From: Bdellovibrionaceae bacterium UBA3535
Lineage (GTDB): Bacteria; Bdellovibrionota; Bdellovibrionia; Bdellovibrionales; UBA840
NCBI GenBank assembly: GCA_002376845.1
Contig: DFOS01000023.1
Span: 1-25,201 of the forward strand
DNA length: 25,201 nt
Reading direction: 5' to 3'
Program-made: the position numbers and the translations under genes
Notes under the pieces: model-generated
Databases searched by the model: none
Told to the model about the DNA's origin: nothing
What the model saw: the letters and a program-made list of their open reading frames with translations, nothing else
In this document: positions 20,884 to 25,201 of the stretch, piece after piece
Layout: each line of letters opens with the position of its first letter
How positions within the stretch are numbered: the stretch's first letter is position 1

Positions 20884-21354
20884 ATGACAAATATAGATTT
20901 TCCCAAAGAGCTACCCATGCAAGTTTTGGATATCTGTGAGATTCTACCTCATCGATATCCTTTCCTTTTAATTGATCGAGTCATGGATCTTCAGGGCGGC
21001 AGTCAGGAAAATCGAGTGGGCCGCAAGATACATGCGCGAAAAAACGTTAGCATGAATGAGAATATTTTTACCGGCCACTTTCCCAATCATCCCATCTTTC
21101 CGGGCGTGCTAACAACAGAAGCCATGGCACAGGCAAGTGCCATATGCGCCTACATGCCGCAAAAGCAAACGGAGCGATTCTATATAGCGGCCATTCATGA
21201 TGCAAAGTTTCGCCAACCGGTAATTCCCGGAGATCAGCTAGATTTGTATTCCGAATGCATCAAAGATCGAGGCAGCATTGTGGTTTTTCATTCCCGTGCA
21301 GAAGTCGATAAGAAAGTGGTGGCAGAAGCAGAACTGTGGGCAAAAATATTTTAG
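20884..21354 (+). CDS. fabZ: 3-hydroxyacyl-ACP dehydratase FabZ
   Basis: 156 residues. The hot-dog fold motif is intact: LPHRYPFLLIDRV, then GHFPNHPIFPGVLTTEAMAQ with catalytic H65 and E79. It dehydrates 3-hydroxyacyl-ACP in fatty-acid elongation and competes with LpxA for 3-hydroxyacyl-ACP, so placing it beside lpxA fits balanced membrane and lipid A synthesis. It begins 2 nt after skp. In enterobacteria lpxD lies between skp and fabZ; here there is no room for it. Confidence 0.95.
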   Translation: MTNIDFPKELPMQVLDICEILPHRYPFLLIDRVMDLQGGSQENRVGRKIHARKNVSMNENIFTGHFPNHPIFPGVLTTEAMAQASAICAYMPQKQTERFYIAAIHDAKFRQPVIPGDQLDLYSECIKDRGSIVVFHSRAEVDKKVVAEAELWAKIF

Positions 21355-21361
21355 GTAGCAT

Positions 21362-22144
21362 ATGAGCATACATGAAACAGCAATCATTTCTTCTAAGGCA
21401 AAAATTGCAGAGAGCGCAAGCATTGGCCCGTTTACGGTGATTGTAGGGGATGTGGAAATTGGCGAAGGCACTGTGGTGGACTCCAATGTGCGTATTGGCA
21501 ATGACTACGGCCGAGTTGTTTTGGGCAAAAACAATCACCTTTTTCATGGTTGCGTGGTTGGCGAAGTGCCTCAAGATTTAAAATACAAAAATGAAAATAC
21601 GGAGCTCATCATTGGTGATAATAACCGAATACGCGAGTGCGCCACCCTCAATACCGGTACTGTGGGGGGCGGCGGTAAGACCGTGGTCGGTGATGGCAAC
21701 CTCTTTATGGCTTACTCACATGTGGGGCATGACTGCTTGATTGGAAACTCCAATGTCATTGCCAACGCGGTTAGTATTGCTGGGCACGTGATTGTGCAGG
21801 ACAAGGTTACTGTGGGCGGCATGAGTGGTCTTAGCCAGTTCATTACGATTGGATCTTATGCTTTTGTTGCGGGTTTTTCCTGTTTAAATAAGGATGTTTT
21901 GCCCTTTGCCATGGCTTCTGGAAACTGGGCCACCATGCGGGCCACAAATAAGATCGGCATGGAGCGAGGCGGTTATGACAAAGAGTCTGTACAGGCGGCC
22001 AATCAAATACTTCGTGTGTTTACAAAAAGTGGCTTGCGCCGTGAAGAGGCCATTGATCGAATCGAAAAAGAACTACCAGCCTCTGATGTTCGAGATCTTA
22101 TGCTCGAATTCGCTAAGAAATCAGAGCGTGGTTTGGCAATATAA
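21362..22144 (+). CDS. lpxA: UDP-acetylglucosamine O-acyltransferase LpxA (variant active site)
   Basis: 260 residues (E. coli 262). Hexapeptide repeats (IxxxAxI-type turns) run from about 5 to 185 and make the left-handed beta-helix, with a helical C-terminus. Catalytic H123 in YSHVGHDC matches E. coli H125, and G171 matches the acyl ruler G173, suggesting a long hydroxyacyl chain near C14. The usual HQF becomes SQF (S158 for H160), and the UDP-sugar segment reads NKIGMERGGY where E. coli has NIEGLKRRGF, losing a Glu and an Arg. It should start lipid A synthesis in the cytoplasm by acylating UDP-GlcNAc or a 3-amino analogue. It lies between fabZ and lpxB, the standard order. Confidence 0.93.
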   Translation: MSIHETAIISSKAKIAESASIGPFTVIVGDVEIGEGTVVDSNVRIGNDYGRVVLGKNNHLFHGCVVGEVPQDLKYKNENTELIIGDNNRIRECATLNTGTVGGGGKTVVGDGNLFMAYSHVGHDCLIGNSNVIANAVSIAGHVIVQDKVTVGGMSGLSQFITIGSYAFVAGFSCLNKDVLPFAMASGNWATMRATNKIGMERGGYDKESVQAANQILRVFTKSGLRREEAIDRIEKELPASDVRDLMLEFAKKSERGLAI

Positions 22145-22159
22145 TTTTTGGGAGTCCAA

Positions 22160-23296
22160 ATGAGTACCCCCATTTTAATGATATGCGCAGAAGAATCTAG
22201 CGCAGCCTATGGCAAAAAAATTCTTACCCACTTAAACGAAATGGGAAACTTTGACGTTTTTGGAATTGGTTCGAAGCCCATGGAGGAGCTGGGAATGCGT
22301 CGTCAGGGTAAGTCTGAGGAGATGGCCATTATGGGAATCTTGGAAGTGGTAAAGCATTATTCCAAGTTCAAAAAAATATTTCAGCAAATCCTTGCAGAAG
22401 TGGATCGCAGCAAGTGCCAGACAGCACTACTAGTGGATTACCCCGGTTTTAATTTGCGTCTTGCAAAGGAACTCAAAAAACGGGGGGTGAAGATTGTTTA
22501 CTTTGTTTCTCCCTCGGTTTGGGCCTGGAAAAAGTACCGCATTAAAACAATCAAAGAATGTGTGCAGGAAATGTTGGTGATTTTTCCTTTTGAGGAGGAC
22601 TTCTACCGGCAAGAGGGAGTGAAGGCCGAGTATGTTGGCAATCCTTTGATGGAAGATTTCTCTAAGGAATTGTTAGATCCCGAAGCCATGGCAGAAAAAA
22701 AATCACGCATGGGACTGTCCCCCAATGATGAAGTCATGGGCCTAATGCCAGGCTCAAGAGCCTCCGAGATTGAGCAGCATCTACAGATACAAATCGACAC
22801 ATACCGGGCATTAAAGCGAAAAAAACCACATTTGAAGGCCAATCTTTTGTTGGCGGAGAACATTTCTCGAGAAAGCATATTGCCCTTGATTGACAATGAC
22901 ATAGAAGATTTTAGCATTATAAAAGATAGGCCCTTTTCTATGTTGCAAAGTGTGGACCATGTGCTCGTAGCTTCTGGCACGGCAACATTGGTAGTGGGTT
23001 TGATGCAAAAGCCAATGCTGATTATGTACCGGGTAAATCCGGTTTCGGCTTGGATTGCAAAAAAATTGGTGCATGTAAAATGGGTGGGAATTATTAATCT
23101 GATATTTCAGCGGGAACTTGTGCCGGAAAGAATTCAACAACAGGTGAATGTGAAAGAGCTTGAGAAGACGTATTTAAAAATCATAGAACCAAATGAGCAA
23201 GAGCGCATTCGTAAAGAATTGGCCGCGTTGCCAGAGATATTGGGACATCATGATACTTGTGCGAATGTGGCAAAGAGGTTGGTAAAGTATGTATAA
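22160..23296 (+). CDS. lpxB: Lipid-A-disaccharide synthase LpxB
   Basis: 378 residues from ATG 22160 (GGGAG 5 nt upstream; a TTG 12 nt earlier is unlikely). The GT-B glycosyltransferase entry ILMICAEESSAAYGKKI, the VDYPGFNLRLAKELKKRG block and YFVSPSVWAWKKYRIKTIKE are diagnostic. LMPGSRASEIEQHL and SGTATLVVGLMQKPMLIMYR bind the UDP donor. It joins UDP-diacylglucosamine and lipid X at the inner membrane. It starts 15 nt after lpxA and overlaps lpxK by 8 nt. Confidence 0.95.
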   Translation: MSTPILMICAEESSAAYGKKILTHLNEMGNFDVFGIGSKPMEELGMRRQGKSEEMAIMGILEVVKHYSKFKKIFQQILAEVDRSKCQTALLVDYPGFNLRLAKELKKRGVKIVYFVSPSVWAWKKYRIKTIKECVQEMLVIFPFEEDFYRQEGVKAEYVGNPLMEDFSKELLDPEAMAEKKSRMGLSPNDEVMGLMPGSRASEIEQHLQIQIDTYRALKRKKPHLKANLLLAENISRESILPLIDNDIEDFSIIKDRPFSMLQSVDHVLVASGTATLVVGLMQKPMLIMYRVNPVSAWIAKKLVHVKWVGIINLIFQRELVPERIQQQVNVKELEKTYLKIIEPNEQERIRKELAALPEILGHHDTCANVAKRLVKYV

Positions 23297-24299
23297 GTTT
23301 TTACTTTTGCCCTTTGCTATAGCCTATTGGCTTGTTATCGAATTTCGTTATCTGTTCTATCGATTTGGCCTATTCAAGTCGCATAAGTTTTCTGTACCCA
23401 TTATTAGTGTGGGCAATATCGTGGTTGGTGGAGCTGGCAAAACTCCTTGCATATTGTCCCTGGTGCAGCTGTTGAAATCTCGCGGCAAACGAGTGGCCGT
23501 AGTCTATCGAGGTTATAAGCGCTTGTCGAAGGAAGAGGTTCTGCCGGTGCAGCTCGATCATGGGGCCAATCATTATGGCGATGAAGCCTATCTTTGTAAG
23601 TTCCATTACCCAGACATTCCTGTATATGTTGGTGCAAAAAGAGCCGATGTGATTCGTAAACTTTTGGCCGAGCATGAGGTGGATGTGGTGCTAATGGACG
23701 ATGCCTTTCAACATCTGGCAGTTCAGCGTGATGTAGACATATGCCTTATTGATGCCAGTGAAATTGCCAGTGCCTATAAGCTCTTGCCGTTGGGCCGTAT
23801 GCGTGAGCCTTGGCGAGCCTTAAAGCGCGCAAGTGATGTGGTGGTTTCGAAAACCAATTTTAAAGACAGCACCAAAGCATTGCGCGAGCATATTTTTAAA
23901 AAATTGGGCCTCTCCGTAAAATTGACTTTTGCCTATGAATTTCATTCTTTTTGCCCGCTGGAGATGTGGATAAAAAAGGATTTTACCATCTACCAAATTG
24001 ACCACAAACAAAAGTACCATTTGGTGAGCGGTATTGCCAAGCCGGCACAGCTTTTGGATTGTCTAGAAGAAGTTTTGCCAAAAGAAAACTTAGAAGTAGT
24101 CGCCTATGCTGACCACTATGCTTTTAGTGAGAAGAACTTATCGCATATTCAAGGCCCCATACTCGTTAGTGAAAAAGATGCCATTAAGATTATGGATTTA
24201 AAATTGGATAAAAGTAAAATTTTTGTGGTTCGTTCCAAGGTAAAATGGAACTTGAGTGAAGATGAGGTTTATGAACATTTTCATCGCCAGCTTAGCTAG
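23289..24299 (+). CDS. lpxK: Tetraacyldisaccharide 4'-kinase LpxK
   Basis: 336 residues (E. coli 328). An N-terminal membrane helix (about 3-25) is followed by the P-loop GNIVVGGAGKTP (42-53) and the conserved VLMDDAFQHLAVQRDVDICLID, whose Asp residues aid catalysis. HEGANHYGDEAYL-type DHGANHYGDEAYLC is also typical. It adds the 4' phosphate to the lipid A disaccharide. It overlaps lpxB by 8 nt and the acyltransferase by about 38 nt (start dependent). Confidence 0.95.
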   Translation: MYKFLLLPFAIAYWLVIEFRYLFYRFGLFKSHKFSVPIISVGNIVVGGAGKTPCILSLVQLLKSRGKRVAVVYRGYKRLSKEEVLPVQLDHGANHYGDEAYLCKFHYPDIPVYVGAKRADVIRKLLAEHEVDVVLMDDAFQHLAVQRDVDICLIDASEIASAYKLLPLGRMREPWRALKRASDVVVSKTNFKDSTKALREHIFKKLGLSVKLTFAYEFHSFCPLEMWIKKDFTIYQIDHKQKYHLVSGIAKPAQLLDCLEEVLPKENLEVVAYADHYAFSEKNLSHIQGPILVSEKDAIKIMDLKLDKSKIFVVRSKVKWNLSEDEVYEHFHRQLS

Positions 24300-25146
24300 G
24301 CTTTTTGCTTGGCTAATCCATATACAACCAAAGTTTTTAAAAAATCTTTATGGAGATCTGCTGGGTATTTTATGGTTTGATGTACTCCGTATTCGCCGGC
24401 AGCTTGCCATTAACAATACTAAGATTGTATTTCCCGATATGGAGCTAGCAGCCAGAAAGAAGATGCTGCGTTGGTCTTTGCGCTATATGGGCCGCTCTTT
24501 TTTTACCTATTTTTCATTTCCTTTTATCAATGCAAACAATGTAAATGATTTTTTTCAAATACGCGGCAGAGAGAACTTAGAACAAGCTCTAGCTAGAAAA
24601 CAAGGTGTTTACCTATTGTCCTTGCATATGGGATCTTATGATTTTGCTGCGGTGGCTCTGGCACAATACTTTCAACCTTTTTATGTCATTTCCAAAACCT
24701 TTAAGTTGAACTGGCTCAATGATATTTGGTTTGGTTTGCGGGAGGCAAAAGGCATACATTTCCTATCGGATCGCCAATCTGGCTTTGACATACTACGCGC
24801 TTTAAAGAAAAACGGCATAGTTGTTTTTATCATTGACCAATTCATGGGGCCACCCATTGGCATAAAATCAAAGTTTTTTGGCAAAGAAACGGGATCTCCA
24901 ATGGGACTGGCGGTTTTTTGCCGCAAAACGCGCTCTCCTGTGGTGCCGGTGAAAACCTATGTGGAAAATGGGCAGAATATTATTGAGTTTTATGAATCCA
25001 TTGAATTTGAAGAGCAGCAAGATAAAGAGGCTAGCATCTTGCATATGACCAATCTTTACAATTCTTGGGTTGAAAAAGCCATCCTAGAGCATCCAGAGCA
25101 GTGGATGTGGGTGCACAATCGTTGGAAGCAACATATAGAACGCTGA
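24262..25146 (+). CDS. Lipid A biosynthesis acyltransferase (LpxL/LpxM-type)
   Basis: About 294 residues from ATG 24262. GTG 24256 and ATG 24271 are alternative starts; none has a strong ribosome site. An N-terminal membrane helix (LARLFAWLIHI) precedes the HX4D acyltransferase motif in LSLHMGSYDF (H122, D127), the catalytic pair of this family. IVVFIIDQFMGPPIGIKSKFFG and PMGLAVFCRKTRSPVVPVKTY mark the following conserved blocks, and PEQWMWVHNRWK ends it, as in LpxL (HtrB). It would add a secondary acyl chain to lipid A at the inner membrane. Which position it acylates cannot be told. It reads on from lpxK by a long overlap and is the last gene in view; 55 nt after it show no gene. Confidence 0.88.
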   Translation: MRFMNIFIASLARLFAWLIHIQPKFLKNLYGDLLGILWFDVLRIRRQLAINNTKIVFPDMELAARKKMLRWSLRYMGRSFFTYFSFPFINANNVNDFFQIRGRENLEQALARKQGVYLLSLHMGSYDFAAVALAQYFQPFYVISKTFKLNWLNDIWFGLREAKGIHFLSDRQSGFDILRALKKNGIVVFIIDQFMGPPIGIKSKFFGKETGSPMGLAVFCRKTRSPVVPVKTYVENGQNIIEFYESIEFEEQQDKEASILHMTNLYNSWVEKAILEHPEQWMWVHNRWKQHIER

Positions 25147-25201
25147 AACTGCTCCCTTTTGGTGTTGCTAGTTTTTCTAAAGATTATCTAAGCCCTTAAT
25201 A

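Overview
The window reads as a chromosome segment of a diderm, LPS-bearing bacterium. Most of it is a dense housekeeping and cell-envelope region. About 2.4-2.6 kb at the left edge is visibly AT-richer and looks accessory. Bdellovibrionota or another 'deltaproteobacterial' relative is my best guess. This rests on the gene mix (a PgpH-type 7TM-HD protein heading a YbeY/RF2/Lol/BAM/Lpx operon, a PilZ protein, an LptE-like lipoprotein) and on codon style, not on any marker identified by search.

Layout. Positions 1-2383: a small repeat, two minus-strand genes (a zinc-ribbon membrane protein and a BamE/SmpA-like lipoprotein) and one plus-strand unknown with PIN-nuclease-like acidic residues. Positions 2384-2620: no gene, but a 19-nt piece with the exact geometry of a tRNA 3' end, plus a small repeat/hairpin. 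Positions 2621-3620: a promoter drives tRNA-Lys and tRNA-Glu, and an MNT/HEPN pair follows only 15 nt after tRNA-Glu. Positions 3726-7154: a minus-strand metabolic operon, class V aminotransferase, 2-hydroxyacid/phosphoglycerate dehydrogenase and purA, consistent with serine and AMP synthesis. Positions 7246-9195: lptE-like, holA and a PilZ protein on plus. Positions 9224-11929: rpsT (TTG start) is divergent from murJ, and murJ meets mazG tail to tail.

Positions 12064-25146 hold one very tight plus-strand run: pgpH-like, ybeY, prfB, a lolC/E permease, lolD, bamA, skp, fabZ, lpxA, lpxB, lpxK and a late acyltransferase. Many junctions overlap by 1 to about 38 nt. The run couples RNA and translation functions to outer-membrane building: lipoprotein export (Lol), beta-barrel assembly (BamA, Skp), hydroxyacyl-ACP supply (FabZ) and lipid A synthesis (LpxA, B, K and an acyltransferase). 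prfB carries the classical autoregulatory +1 frameshift, so the gene is split into two reading frames.

I see no transposase, integrase, CRISPR array or rRNA, and no gene-free stretch longer than 300 bases. I did not find a clearly new multi-gene system. The best leads are the LpxA substitutions (possible diamino-sugar substrate), the tRNA 3' remnant beside the accessory genes, the tRNA-linked MNT/HEPN pair, and the two unfamiliar left-edge proteins.
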